Assembly (NCBI GenBank): GCA_010015655.1
Contig: ML976675.1
Location: forward strand, 1 to 64,000
From: Bimuria novae-zelandiae CBS 107.79
Lineage: Eukaryota > Ascomycota > Dothideomycetes > Pleosporales > Didymosphaeriaceae
Direction: 5' to 3'
Length of the DNA stretch: 64,000 nt
Shown: positions 42,168 through 54,481 of the stretch, in pieces
Position numbering within the stretch: the stretch's first letter is position 1
Layout of the letters: every line of letters begins with the position of its first letter
Notes under the pieces: model-generated
Databases searched by the model: none
The model's input: the letters and a program-made list of their open reading frames with translations, nothing else
Told to the model about the DNA's origin: nothing
Position numbers and translations under genes: made by a program

Positions 42168-44056
42168 CTCGCCCCACACGCCAATCGGAGGTTGGCCCTG
42201 CGCAGCCCAACGTAACTTCGCAGCCTAACGTAACTTTATATAGAGAATTGAAATTAATCTAGTCTTTTGACAGCGTAGACTTTAATTATATAGGCTAATA
42301 TACAGTAGAGTTAGTGTAGCAAGTAGGGCAGAATCTACAGTCATCTCTCTAAGAGATAGGACCTATTAGGGCTAATTTTATAGGCTCTATAAGTAGGCGT
42401 CCTTATACGTTTTTATAGCCTTTTAAGTAACCTTTTAAGCCTTAAGCTTTATACGTTAATTAATTACTTATCGCGCTACTTTAATAGTTACTACGCTACC
42501 TTTTTATACTAGCCTTTTATCTTTAATCTGTCTTTTTTAGCGTTGTTAAGCTGCTGCGGTAATATCTATAAGGTCGCGCTAGGCTAGCGCGAGACTATCG
42601 ATTAGCAATTATAAGCTTTCTAGGAATTTTGTAAGCCTCCTGCTTAATATATTGCTTCTCTCTAGGGCGCGCGACATTTTTTGATGCTGCCGCTGATATG
42701 CTGTAGGTGTATTAGCGATAGGGCTCGAATTAACAGCGGATAGAACTAATGGGGATAGCGTTTAGATAGGTGCTGGCAGCTTTATGTAAACAAGCTCTAG
42801 ATTAAATAGAAAGATCCTAGCTTTCTCTTAGGCGCTTAGGATTATGCTGCGCTTAAATATATCTATCCTGATCCTATAGATCGCATGTAGAAATTCGACT
42901 TTATTAAAGTCTATGTAGCCAGTTCGGGTAGCCATCTCTATAGCCTTTTTATAATTCTGCTTTAATAGCTAAAAACAGACAACGTCTAGAGGCTACAAAT
43001 AATGTAATAAATGTAGTAATAGTAAGAAAAGGAGTATCTTATAATTATCGCAGAACTATATAAACTTAATAGTAAGGTAGCTACTAAATCTATTAAATAT
43101 AAGTAATTACTATACGGCTTTCTAGCGCGCGCGCGTTTATATTTTAAAGAACTTTAGCTACTTTATTAAGATAAAGTTATTAGCGTATCCTAATATTAAT
43201 GTAGCGATTATATAGCTATTAGGCAGCGCCGTATTTATATACTAGTAATAAAGGTAATTAATAGCCTGTACGATAAGCATAGGTTCGAGTACCTCTTTAT
43301 TACTAGAAATTAATTTAATACTTGTAATATAATTGCGCGACGTCTCTAACGCAGAGATATAAAGATAATTAAACTCTATAGTAATAATCTATTAATTACT
43401 ACTAACGCCTATGCGGAAGCCGGTTTCGTCCATATTATAGGTGTCTAATAGGGTGACGCCGTAGGTGTATATCACCTTTTTAAGCTTAATAAAATAATAG
43501 CTATAAGCTTTAAACGTCGCTATTGCTGTACGATTAATATGCTACGACTTCTACTTTATATAGCGATAGTCTGGATTTCTTAATAGCCATCGCGATAGCT
43601 AGTCCTTGCTAAATAAGGGAGCTCTGCTATTAGGGTGCGCGCGATTAAGGATATATTAAGTAGCACCTTTTAACTACGGTATAAGGTATAGCATGCTAAT
43701 AGTGTCGCAGCGACGTATATATAACTTTAGCGCTTTATCCTGGGTCTCTGAGAGTCGTAGATTCGTGCCGCTGCGGTCATGGCGGCTGATCCGGCCTCCA
43801 GCGCGCGCTCGAAGTCGCGAAACAGGCACGCTCCATTCGCGTGCTATAGCTGCAAAATTAAGTATTTCTAAGCCAGAAAAACTAGAGAGATAATTAGAGA
43901 TACGCTGCTTAATTTTATAGCTTTCGCTATAATATTTAGGCATGGTTATAGGTTATTTATTAAGAAAATAGAAAAATCCGCGATAAAAAGTTACGTTAGG
44001 CTGTAAAGTTACGTTGGGCTGCGCAGGGCCAACCTCCGGTTAGCGTGTGGGGCGAG
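42168..44056 (-). mobile_element. pogo/Fot1-type DNA transposon, third family
   Basis: Inverted termini of about 70 bp start CTCGCCCCACACGC (42168) with the complement ending GCGTGTGGGGCGAG (44056). TA flanks both sides (42166-42167 and 44057-44058). Subterminal boxes CCCAACGTAACTT and CCTAACGTAACTT are tandem. Length 1889 bp. Its left end lies 17 bp from the TA of the preceding pogo element, so two unrelated pogo families inserted almost side by side. The interior is RIP-mutated except the 5' part of the transposase. Confidence 0.9.
42330..43943 (-). pseudogene. pogo transposase remnant with intact N-terminus
   Basis: From ATG 43943 the minus strand encodes MPKYYSESYKIKQRISNYLS, then ILNFAAIAREWSVPVSRLRA (a psq/CENP-B helix-turn-helix), GRISRHDRSGTNLRLSETQD and KALKLYIRRCD. 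This order is the standard Fot1/pogo N-terminal DNA-binding part. Beyond 43674 the frame is riddled with TAG/TAA, but the DDE part can be glimpsed at about 43400-43450 (NMDETGFR-like reading on the minus strand). The end coordinate is approximate. RIP spared roughly 43740-43860. Confidence 0.8.
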
Positions 44057-44058
44057 TA

Positions 44059-47000
44059 AATAGTAAAGATACTCTTAACGTCGCTAGTTAAGCAGGTAGA
44101 GAACTATAGCTAGCGTACTAATACTAGTTACAAGGTCTCCGCGTGGTATATAGTTATCGCAAAAGTGTCTATAGTCTCTTTACTAGGTGTTATAATCTCT
44201 ATTTAATAGGCTAAGAATTAGTATAATAGCTATATAGTAGATTAGCAGGTTTAGTAAAAATTAAATAACTTTTTTAGCTTAACTATAAATGCGTTTAGTA
44301 TTATTATTAGTAATAAGAAATCTTTAAACGCGTATTTTAACGCGTATCTAAAAGCTTAAAAGTTTTATATAAAACTTTTTTTAAAATTTTTTTAGTAACT
44401 ATTTAATAGCGTTAAAGCTAATAGCGCTAGGACAAAGGATATTAATTAAATAATAAGACTCTAATAGTGCTAAAGATAATAATAATAGGGCGTTTTTAGA
44501 GACGCGTAAAAGACGCGTAATAGTATTAAAAAGGTCTTATAAAAGGATAACTATAAGTAATAAGTTAAGTAAGCAAGTTAGTATTATAGTAATAAAGCTA
44601 GGGGAATTAGTTAAAGCTTTTATTAAAAATTTATATAAGGAGGTAATTAATTACTTTATAAAAATTTATAATATTTTAGACTTTTACTAAAAACTATTTA
44701 TTATATAGAAATTTAAGTCGCACTTTTAGACTAAGCTTTACTATAGTCTAAAGCCTATATTAGTATAAAAAGCCTAGGTAAAATTATATATACCGTAGTA
44801 GCTAGGGCTTTTACGTAATAAGTAGCTACGACTTGCTGTAATTAGGTTAACGTAGGAGAGAGAAGGTAGGTTATATAGAAAGGATAAAGTGTAAGAGACT
44901 CTAAGTTAGAGCTAGTAAAGTGCTATCGTGTCCGTGCGCGTGATGTGTAGGCAATACTATAAACGCTCTATTAAAAATAAGGGTATAAAACTACCTACAA
45001 TTAATATTATTATATAATTTTTTTTATAGCGTAGTAAGTTAATAGCTACAACTTATTTATAATATTTAAATTTATTTAAAAGCTTAATATTGCGGCGGCT
45101 GCGTATAGATTTGATTAGGGCAGTAGATGCATCCTCTAAGGCCTCTCTAATATCTATAGTATTAATAACACGTTTCTAACGCTTTCTACTCTATAGAAAT
45201 GGCTAAGAGGCCTTTCTCTTACCCTTTTAGGATAGTTATAGAGCTTTTCCTACGTCGCGGACAGACTTCTAGGTAGCGCACTAAGCTACCTTTTTAGCCT
45301 TCTTCTTATTTTTTTTTACCTTAGCTGCCTCTCGCGTAGCACGCTTTTCTTACTAGATTTTCTTCTTATATAGCTTAGCTACCTTCTTTAGCTCTACTAT
45401 CTTTACTTTTTAAAGCTACTACTACATATCCTTTTACTTTTTAATAGATTAATAAACACGTGCCTCCCTTACCTTCCTTAGTAACTATAGGACTACTTTA
45501 CTATAATACTCTTAACGCTACTGAAGGTTTAAAGTCTTATTTTTTCTTTTACTTTATTAATAGCGCTTGACTTAGCCTAGTATTATTATGCTAGAGTAGC
45601 TTATTTTATATAAAGAGATAGTGAGTAACTAATAAAGCTTTTATATATTTTTATTACTTTAATCCTTACCTATAAAGCGTATATGCCTATCTATCTTTTT
45701 TATTAGTTATAATTACTAAGTCCTAATAAAGAGATATTACCTAATTCATACTTAGAAGTAAACCTATTAAGGATAGGATTATGAAGAGGTAATAATATAC
45801 TTATTACTCTAAAAGAGCTAAGGATAGTTAATTTCTTAAAAGAAGCCTTTTATATATTTTAGAGTAAAAAGAAAAAGTCGCCTTTAGTAATAAAAACTAG
45901 GCCTTAGCTTCAATAAAGGTGTTATAATGGCTCTACTAAGTAGGCTATTAATAAAGGCTTTAATATTATAACGTTAAGTAGCTAAACGACGATAGTAAAG
46001 TATAATAATAAACTTTATAGTAAAGCTACTAAAGTTACTACAACTAATAACAAAGCGAATACGACACTATTATAATAATAGTTAACTACTTAACTAAGGT
46101 AGCTAAGTTTAGGCCTATAAAAGAATTTATAATAGCAAAAAAACTAGCCTACGAAGTAGATAACGTAGTGTTTATAAAATATAGGCCACTAGAAAAGTTT
46201 ATTATAGATAAAGACAAGCTCTTTACGTCTAAGTATTAGAATACCTTTATAGTAGCTCTAGGTATTAATAGGAAGTTCTCGACAAGTTTTTACCCCAAGA
46301 CTAATAGTTAGATAGAATATACAAATTAGACCCTAGAGTAGTATCTATAATTCTACGTTTATACGTAATAAAATAATTAGGTAAAATTACTACTAATAGC
46401 CTAGCTAGCGTATAACAGCGCAAGATTAAGTACAATACAGTACTTCCTACACTATATAAACTACAGATATAAGCTAATTACTTATTAAGATTTAAAAAAC
46501 GTAAAAAGCACTTTTACAGGAGCCTAAAATGAAACTTAAAAGATAAAGAAACTTCATAAAATCCTATAAGAATAAATTACTAAGAAGGCCCTTACAATAT
46601 CTAAAAATACAAATAAGTAAAAGATTAAAAACTAATTCTTGAAAAGGGGGATAAATTTTTTCTATTATAAAAAAAATTTAAGGATAAAACGACCTAGCAG
46701 AAAACTAAATTACCTCTAAGTAGGCCCTTTTAAGGTATAAGAAACTAAGGGACTAGTTATAATTAAGTTACTTTTACTACTAGATATAAAGATATATCTT
46801 ACATTTTATAAATTACTTTTAGGACTAGCATCCCTAAACGCTCTAGTTAAAATCTAGTTAAATTAAAAAAAAATATAAGGTTAAGGAAATTAAGGACCTA
46901 AGAATAATTTAAAGTTAGCTTAAATATCTAGTTAAATAGAAAGGGTTGCTAGAATAATGTAACACCTAAGAGCTAAAAGAAAATCTTGTAAACTATAGGT

Positions 47001-48544
47001 TACTATTATTAAATTACTATTAAGAATACCTAAAAAAGGGATAGCATCCCTAAAAAAAATTAATAAAAAAGTTAAAAAAAAATTAAAAGATAAAGAAGAA
47101 TTAGCCTATAGCTAGCCTAGATTAGTAAAAGGTATAAATAGTAATAGTTTAGAAATAATAGTACTACTTATACTCTTTAAAGTCTCCTCTTCTAACTAAT
47201 CTAGAACGTTAGCTATATAAGTATTATAAGTAGTAAAAACTTACATCTTTTCTTTTATTTATATAATTTATAATTTTAAGTAAGCCGCCTCTACTTTTGC
47301 CTAAAGCAAGACTAGGCGCTTTTTACACTTCGTAGCCTAAACCCTCTCTTACTCTTTCTTAGGAACCTAGAGGCTATAATCCGTATAAATCACGATATAA
47401 GTAGCACACTACCTAGTAGTAATATTTATAAAGTACTTTAGGATATTCTTTTCCTTATAACGTTTATAACATATTAGTATCTTTAAATCCTAGACGCGAA
47501 TTTAGTTAGCACGCTAATAATAAGACTTATTTAATAATTATTTTATCACGTTAGGCATAATATAGGAGGCTAGGGAAATCTAAAGGAGGATATAATATAA
47601 CCCTAAGCAAAAACACGCTTACTTTTATACCTTAAGGACTAGCACTAGATAAGACATGTAATATAACCCTATAATAATATATAAAAATGAGGTATTAAGA
47701 CAATAATCCTAAAAGAGGGGATATTATTATAATTACGAAAAATTATAGTAGTGTAGTAATTATAAATTATAAAATAATAAAGGTCTACGTAAAAGGATTA
47801 ATAGGGCTTAGCACGCTAGTAGGCGAGATAAGATTAAGTTAGTAGTTACGTAATTAGGATCCTGCTAAAAGGATAGAATTCCCAAAGGATACTAGCTTAA
47901 TAAAAAAAAACTAAAAAAATATTCTGCTAAGTAATACGTTTCCTAGAACACTAAAGAGATTCTAAGATATTAAGAAATAAGATAACTAGTATATGGTTTA
48001 GAATACTTTTTATGCTTTTCCTATTCCTTATAATTAACTTTTAATGCTACGAGTATATTTCTTATAATAGATTAGTAAATCTCCTAGTTAGTTATTCTAT
48101 AGTATATTATAGAATTAAATTATTTATAACTTACCGTGTTGTCCTCCCTAGCTCTTATCTACTAAATATCCGTAAGGAGCTTTATCCTTAACCTATTCTC
48201 TCCTTACTCCGAACAGGCTTAGATACGTATCGCCCTTTGTAACAAGTAAGTAGAATTCTATTTTAATTATAGCAGTTAATAAAGTCTATAGTAATATAAG
48301 AACCGTAGCTATTTACGATTAAAAGTTAATATAATTATTAAGGTTTTTCTGTTCTATAGCGATTAAATACTTATTTAAGCTAGGTAAGCCTAATATTATT
48401 ATTTGTCTAACTTAAGGGTAATAAGGTAATAAAGAATTCGTATTCTCCTATCGTAAAATTATCTACCTAGCTTAATTAAATGCCCTTATTAGTAGCCTTA
48501 TAAATAAGGCTTAGTAGTAGGGCTAATCTATTAGCGTAAATACA
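44059..48544 (+). repeat. RIP-degraded Gypsy retrotransposon remnant and other repeat DNA
   Basis: The whole block is TpA-rich and stop-riddled. At 46060-46500 the plus strand reads as a Gypsy integrase core: LTKVAKFRPIKEFI, AKKLAYEVDNVVF, EKFIIDKDKLFTSKYW, FIVALGINRKFSTSFYPKT and EQYLQFYVYTQ. A chromodomain-like stretch may follow to 46900. TGTAACACC near 46960 could start an LTR. Between 44060 and 45990 only weak gag-like or Lys-rich stretches are seen. I could not define ends, so this may be more than one element. Confidence 0.65.
46060..46500 (+). pseudogene. Gypsy integrase core remnant
   Basis: The frame shows the retroviral-type integrase core with the aspartate-containing DKDKLFTSKYW motif and the YPKTNSQIEYTNQTLEQYL segment, where active copies read HPQTDGQTERTNQTLEQYL. 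Changes are C-to-T and G-to-A and include several stops. It belongs to a Gypsy element of plus orientation, opposite to the large element at 49572. Confidence 0.75.
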
Positions 48545-48549
48545 TGCTA

Positions 48550-48999
48550 TGTTATGAGGCTCTCACACCTTGTTCCGATCCGGGTTAGGGCGGTAAGGTA
48601 TCGTGGTGCTTCACGGATTATTTAGTAGTATAAGTTGATGCGACACTTAGCGCGGCTGGACAATCTAATCTTATAACAAGTAAGATAACTATTAACCTGT
48701 ATAGGAGAACGTACTCGCACAGAAGATATTGTAGTTAACTACGAAGGAAGGAAATAACATAGGGAACCGTCCTTGCTATATACCTCTCCTGTCCCATAGA
48801 ATCCCACGATGTCCCACATCCCTCGTTCCTGGGATTTCCTGGGATATCGTGGGACGTCACGTGACCCACGTCACGTGGTCCCACGATGTCCCATGGTCTT
48901 GGCACCTGGGGTGATCTGGGACATTACATAAGCCGAGGTGGGGCCGGCGTGCCGTCATAAGGCCTTCTCGTCCCACCCGTCGCCTTCTGGTCCATAACA
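48550..48999. mobile_element. Solo LTR 1, Gypsy family (450 bp)
   Basis: Begins TGTTATGAGGCTCTCACACC and ends GGTCCATAACA. The 5-bp duplication TGCTA flanks it (48545-48549 and 49000-49004), so it is a complete solo LTR left after LTR-LTR recombination. It is scarcely RIP-mutated and is clearly related to the LTRs at 49572, 51735 and 62469. The interior is rich in inverted repeats around CACGTG (GTCACGTGAC, CCACGTCACGTGG, TCCCACGATGTCCC). Confidence 0.93.
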
Positions 49000-49004
49000 T
49001 GCTA

Positions 49005-49566
49005 AGAGCGTGATCCACGCGCGATTACTATCTTAAAGTAATGCCTTAATCTCCTTTTTTCCCTATATTTATCTGCTAAATATCCTCCTTAATCTACTAA
49101 TAATACTAATTAGGCAGCCTTTTTTATTTATATTAGAGATATAATAAAGATTTATACGATATTAATTAATTTTACTATATAAAAAGTAGAAATAGAGGTT
49201 ATATTTACCTCCTAAATTAGCGTTTTAGCGATTACTATCCACCCTGACTATCTATTATAAGATAAGATAAATACTCTATTAGTTAATAAAGCGGGTAATT
49301 TAGCTCTCGCTAACTAGATCTTTTACTATTATAAAGGCAAAGTTCTGTATTATCTCTCTTATAGGAGGTGTATATCTCTCTATAAGTCTTTTAATATATC
49401 GTACAAGCTACTGCTTTTACTAGGGGATAAGCTTTTACTAGCTAGAGTTCTTAACTTATATAGAGTACGTTATCCCCTAATACCTTTAAATTAATATAGA
49501 CTATATAATATTATATTTAGTGGTAGTTTTTATATACGAGAAAGTTTTACCTAGCTCTAGTAATTT
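49005..49566. repeat. RIP-mutated repeat DNA between two LTRs
   Basis: TpA-rich, with no readable frame that I can assign. It is the shared flank of solo LTR 1 and of the large Gypsy element and is presumably a third, older repeat. Confidence 0.5.
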
Positions 49567-49571
49567 AATAT

Positions 49572-50018
49572 TATTATGAGGCGCTCACACCTTATTCCAA
49601 TCTGGGTTAGGGCGGTAAGGTATCGTGATACTTTATAAATTATTTAGTAGTATAAGTCAATGCGACACTTAGCGCGAGGCTAAATAATTTAATCTTATAA
49701 TAAATAAGATAACTATTACTTTATATAGGAGAACGTACTTGTATAAAAGATATATAAGTTAACTATAAGGAGCGTATAAAGGAAACCCATTTTGTATATA
49801 TATCCTCGTTATCCTATAGAATCCCGCGGTATCCTATATCCTATCTCCGTGGGATCTCATGGGATATCTTAGGACATTACATGACCGTGGTCACGTGGTC
49901 CTATAATGTCTTATAGTCTTGGCGTCTAAGACAGCCTGAGACATTACGTAATCCTAAGGTGGGGCCTAGTTATTATTATAAGGCCCGTTGTCCTGCCTTT
50001 AACTTCTAGATTATAACA
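49572..50018 (-). repeat. Gypsy LTR (3' LTR in element orientation)
   Basis: Begins TATTATGAGGCGCTCACACC, a RIP-altered form of TGTTATGAGG, and ends TAACA. It pairs with 62469-62915. Internal CACGTGG boxes and the AAGGCCCGTTGTCC end are still recognisable. Confidence 0.88.
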
Positions 50019-51149
50019 TTATTCTCCTTTTTCCTCTACATGTCCTTATGTAGTAGCTAATATTCTCCTAAAGTATTCTCTATTATTATTTTATTAGAGA
50101 TTAAATAAACTTAATTAGTTAGACCGCTATAGTATCTTGCAAGTACTACGTAAAGAAGAGCTTAACTTATAAGCTATCTTTTCTTAAGATATAATATAGT
50201 AACTACTATAAGAATAGCATCACAAAGTATAAGCTATTAAAACCTATAATTTTAATTTTTTTTTAAATTAATTTTAAGATAAATAGGCTTAAGCGCCTAA
50301 AGGAGGCGATAGTAATTTAAAAAAAAATTATAGTAGCCCTTTAAGCTACTCGTGCTAAAAGGAAAAGGTTGCTAAAGTAAAAGCGTTTACTTAAGAAGCG
50401 TAAGGGGAAGCTCCTTACTAACTTAATAAAATTTATTAAGGAGATTAAGCGCCTTAAGAGGCTAAAAGCGTTAGGCTAAAATATTACGTAGCTAAAGGGG
50501 GGCCTTATACTTAGCACTATTACCTTAGATTAGGCTGTTTTTCCTCCACCCTTTAATCCTAATAATCCTAAACCTTTAGCCTTAACTTTTTTAGATACTC
50601 CTAGTAGAATTTCTTTAAGACCTCTTTATAGTTAGTAAGGTTTCCTGCTAGTTTTTATATATTATAGCTCTCTAGCTATCCTTCCTACTTTACTAGGTAC
50701 TTATACTAATATTTAAATTTTATAGATCTCTAATTGCTTTAACTTTATATTCTTTATTTTTAAGTTTTAAATATAATTTTAATTTGGCGTCTAGTAGTGC
50801 TAGTTTTAATAATAACTTATAAAAAACTAGATATATGCGCGTATTTATAGGTAACTATAGTTTAAAATTTACTAGTTTTTTAACTTTTTAAATTTTAAAT
50901 AGTTCTTTTTAAAGGTTATTTAGTTTTTTACTTAGTCTTATTATCTTACGATTTTTTTGCGAGAGGAGAACTCTATCCCTCTTTTTAAAAGTTAGTTCCT
51001 TAATTCTTTTCTTATTTACTTAATTTGCTATTTACTCCTTAAATTATATAATATTCTTATATAGTATTTCGTGTAGGTCTCGCATAAGTTTGGGTTTATT
51101 AGCTACGTCCTTTATAACGCTTTTAATGTCTAACGGATCCCGGTGAGTC

Positions 51150-51734
51150 GTTGGCTTACATCCGTGATTGGCGTAGTATAGCGAGTACCCTGTAGTCGCT
51201 AATTTTGTGCTATTATATGCTAGTTAGGCTATTAGTAATAGCTTAACCTAATTATTTTAAAGCTTATTTATATATATTAAGAGATACTATTTTAACGTTT
51301 AGTTTATTTGCTTAGTTTAGCCGTCCGTTTTAGGATAGGGGCTTATAGTAAGCTTATATTTAATCTCTAATTTAGCCGTGAACGTGGTTTAGTACGATAA
51401 TATAAATATCTTAGCCCTATTTATAATAAACTTATCTAATTATTTAACCTGCGATATTAGTTCTTATTCTACTATATAGGGTAATTGTTTCGCTAGTATA
51501 GCTTTTTTAATTAGTAGATTATAACTAAAATTAAATTATAGGGATCTTTATTTCTTAGTGCTAATAATGCTAGTAGCTTTATAATAAAGCCTATAGTTAC
51601 ACTAGACTATAGTCTTAGGGGTGGCTATAGTGGCTATAAGAGGCCGTAGGGCTTATACCTCTTAGGCTTATTTTTATAGTAAGCTAAATAATTACCTAGA
51701 ACCTTTTATACCGCCTGGCGTAACTTAGGGATAG
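51150..51734 (-). pseudogene. Gypsy integrase remnant of the large element
   Basis: On the minus strand the readable parts correspond to the integrase C-terminal half: YKPLS-NGRLN-ANK (active copies: HPQTDGQTERTNQ), then ALK-LG-AITNSLTSI and KISDYRVL. Many TAG/TAA codons interrupt it. The left part is adjacent to the GATAG duplication of solo LTR 3. Boundaries are approximate. Confidence 0.65.
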
Positions 51735-52267
51735 TGTTATGAGGCTCTCACACCTTGTTCCGATCCGGGTTAGGGCGGTAAGGTATCGTGGTGCTTCACG
51801 GATTATTCAATGGTATAAGTTGATGCGACACTTAGCGCGAGGCTGGACAATCCAATCTTATAACGAAGTAAGATAACTATTAGTCTGTATAGGAGAACGT
51901 ACTCGCACAGAAGATATGTGAGTTGACTACAAGGAGGGAAACAACATAGGAGAATTGTCACACTATATACCAGTCTGTTTCCTCCCTTGTCCCTGGGTGC
52001 TCTGTCGTTCCCCACAGAGCGCAGTCGCTCTGTGGGCCCTTATAGAGCGTCGGTGTGTCGGCGCTCTGTCCGCCAAGACAGAGCGTTATCACGTGATACG
52101 CCCGTTTGGTATGTCGGCGCTCTGTCCGCCAAGACAGAGCGTCGTCACGTGATACATTGGTCTGGCGTGTTGCCCCACGGCCCTCGTGCCGTGCGACCTG
52201 CGTCCCTTCCTGGACACCTCGTCCACCATAGAGATTCATTCCTGCGCTATCCTTCGGGATCGTAACA
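51735..52267. mobile_element. Solo LTR 3, Gypsy family, enlarged (533 bp)
   Basis: Starts TGTTATGAGGCTCTCACACC and ends GGATCGTAACA, flanked by the 5-bp duplication GATAG (51730-51734 and 52268-52272). Almost no RIP is present. It is about 80 bp longer than its relatives, mainly because the part 52057-52160 holds two tandem 56-bp units, each with the hairpin GGCGCTCTGTC...GACAGAGCG and a TCACGTGATAC box. It inserted into the older Gypsy element of the same family, then lost its interior. ORFs inside it are chance. Confidence 0.93.
52057..52160. repeat. Tandem 56-bp hairpin unit in solo LTR 3
   Basis: GTCGGCGCTCTGTCCGCCAA begins at 52057 and again at 52113. Both copies continue into GACAGAGCG and end in CACGTGATAC. 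GCGCTCTGTC and GACAGAGCG are inverted with a 6-base loop, so each unit can form a stem-loop. Confidence 0.85.
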
Positions 52268-52272
52268 GATAG

Positions 52273-53467
52273 TATATTTATTCGTAATTCTACGCGTTGT
52301 TTCTACGATTCTTAGGTGTCCCTAGTCTTTATTTTTATATAGCTTTTTAATTAATAGTAGAGCTACTTGCTTACTAATTTAAATATAGTTTTAATAGTTT
52401 TATGCTATTAATTTTGTAGCTTTATAAAATTATATACTTAATAATCCTTGTCTATAAGCCTTCCGTAATCTTAGATATTATCTATAATTAGTCTATAATA
52501 GGTAAAGTCTACGCGTTGTACTTCCAGTACTAGCGCGAGCTATGTTTTGTTATAGCAAAGGGTTTTATCCTTTATATAGGTTAAAATTATAATATAGTTA
52601 CCTCTATTATCTTTTTTTATTAGGTCTAATTATCTGCTTAGCGCGTTTGCCGCGGCGTTTATATTTCTTAGTAAGTATATAATATAAAAGTTAAACTCTA
52701 CTATCTGTTTAGACTACTTAGTCTATTATTAATTAAGCTTTTTAGTTGTTATAAAGTACGTACAATTAAGGCAATTAAAGAATACCTTTATTTAGTACTT
52801 AGCTCCCTTAAGCTGCGCTTCTTATTACTTAAAATAATTAATAATTACTAGTAGTTCCTTATTATAGATCTTGTAATTAAGCTCTACTCCTAAAAGCTTT
52901 CTTATATAATAGAAGACTAGTATTTACTTTTTATTATTATATTCTTATAATAATATAGCCCCTAAAGCGTATTCTAATGCGTTCGTGTAGATGCGATGTT
53001 GCCGCTCTAGGTTATATATCTATAATAAGGGTGCTATTAGGAATAGACGCTTTAACTATTTAAAAGTTCTTTCCTCTACCTCTTGCAGAGGTCGCTATTT
53101 TCCTGTCTTTATAAGTTCTATTAGTAGAGTAGTAACTTTAAAGTAGTTCTTAATAAATTTGTGATAGAAGTTAATAAAGCCTAAAAAAAACTAGATATTT
53201 TTTTCTAATTCTAGTAGTAGTTATTCTTCTATTATCGCGATTTTTTTAGGTCTATCTTAACATCTTCCTGGGATATCACAAATCCTAAATATTCCGTTTT
53301 AGTAACGTAGAATTTACACTTTTTACGGTGTAGGAGTAATTAATGCTCTTATAATTTTTATAATACTTTATAGATATGCTTTTTATGTTTTTCTAGGGTC
53401 CCGCTTAAATATATTAGTATATTATCGAGGTATGTCGTGTAGAATATATTTAAGTATTTAGATAATA
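52273..53467 (-). pseudogene. Gypsy RT/RNase H remnant (left of Copia insertion)
   Basis: The minus-strand frame 53470-53358 contains YLNIFYTTYLDNILIYLSGT followed by LEKHKKHIYKVL, the RT catalytic YLDD region with one Asp replaced by Asn (G-to-A). Farther left lie connection and RNase H-like stretches, broken by stops. The reading continues to the right of the Copia element at 59328 onward, so the Copia insertion interrupts the RT domain itself. Confidence 0.82.
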
Positions 53468-53670
53468 TGTCCAAATGGTAGTAGTCACGTGGACTAGATG
53501 CACACGGATCTCCGTGCACAGAGACTAGGAATATATTAACCCTTTCCTTCGTACAATAGACAGACAGAAGCAATTAACACTAGTTACCCCCCCCCCCCCC
53601 CCGTACGATGTTTACACCGTGTAAACCTTTCTATCTTGTACGCAATTGCTAGCAAAGAGTCTATTTAACA
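53468..53670 (+). repeat. Copia 5' LTR (203 bp)
   Basis: TGTCCAAATGGTAGTAGTCA to AGTCTATTTAACA. It includes a run of 16 C (53587-53602) followed by GTACGATGTTTACACC. It differs from the 3' LTR by a shorter middle part and a longer C-run. Confidence 0.9.
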
Positions 53671-54481
53671 CTAATTAGTAGTTTAAATACTATAAAAGAG
53701 GAAGCTTTTCTTATACTTTTTTATTTAGAAGTTTACGTATAAAAAAAATCCTTTTCCTTACTACTTTAACTATAAATTAGTAAGAGTAAAGATAGAGTCT
53801 AATTTACGTATAAGTAGCTATAAATCTCTATTTAGTTACCTAAGTAAGAGTAAGAAACCTATCTATATAATACTATTTAGAGGTACTATATAAATAGTAG
53901 TACTTATTTAACGCTAGGAGATCTATTTTATCTTTTTATATAAGGCTATTTAAAGGTAGTATATAATAAGAAGTAAAATAGCGCGCAATAATGCATAACT
54001 AACTATTATAAAATAATAAGTAACGCTAGCTTTATTCTAAACTAACTAATATAACGTATTAATGTATAACTAATACGTACTACTTATAAGTATCTTAGTA
54101 AAGACCCTAGCAAAGTAGATAAATATTAAGGACTAGGTAGACAAGATTAAACTATTAAATAATATACTAAAGAAAAAACTTAACTTATATATAGCTAACT
54201 TAATTATAGAACTTCGCGCGTTAAGCGTAATAGGCGTATAAACTTTTAAAAACTTTTAAAATAATTTTATAAAGTAGAACCTTATACACTTTAAAAATCT
54301 TAGCTAACCTTTTTTACGAAAACTAATTACTATCCTGCGGAATAAGGGCATTAGTTTTAAGAAGAATAAAATAAAGGCTACTACGCTATATAGACTTATA
54401 AAAGATAAATACGATTTTAACATCTTATTATAGCACTATATAGAATTACTATTACTAGCGCCAGTTTTAACGCCGTAGATT

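Noticed and set aside
51803..52265. Short ORFs on both strands within solo LTR 3
   Set aside because: They lie inside a defined LTR and change frame across the 56-bp tandem unit.
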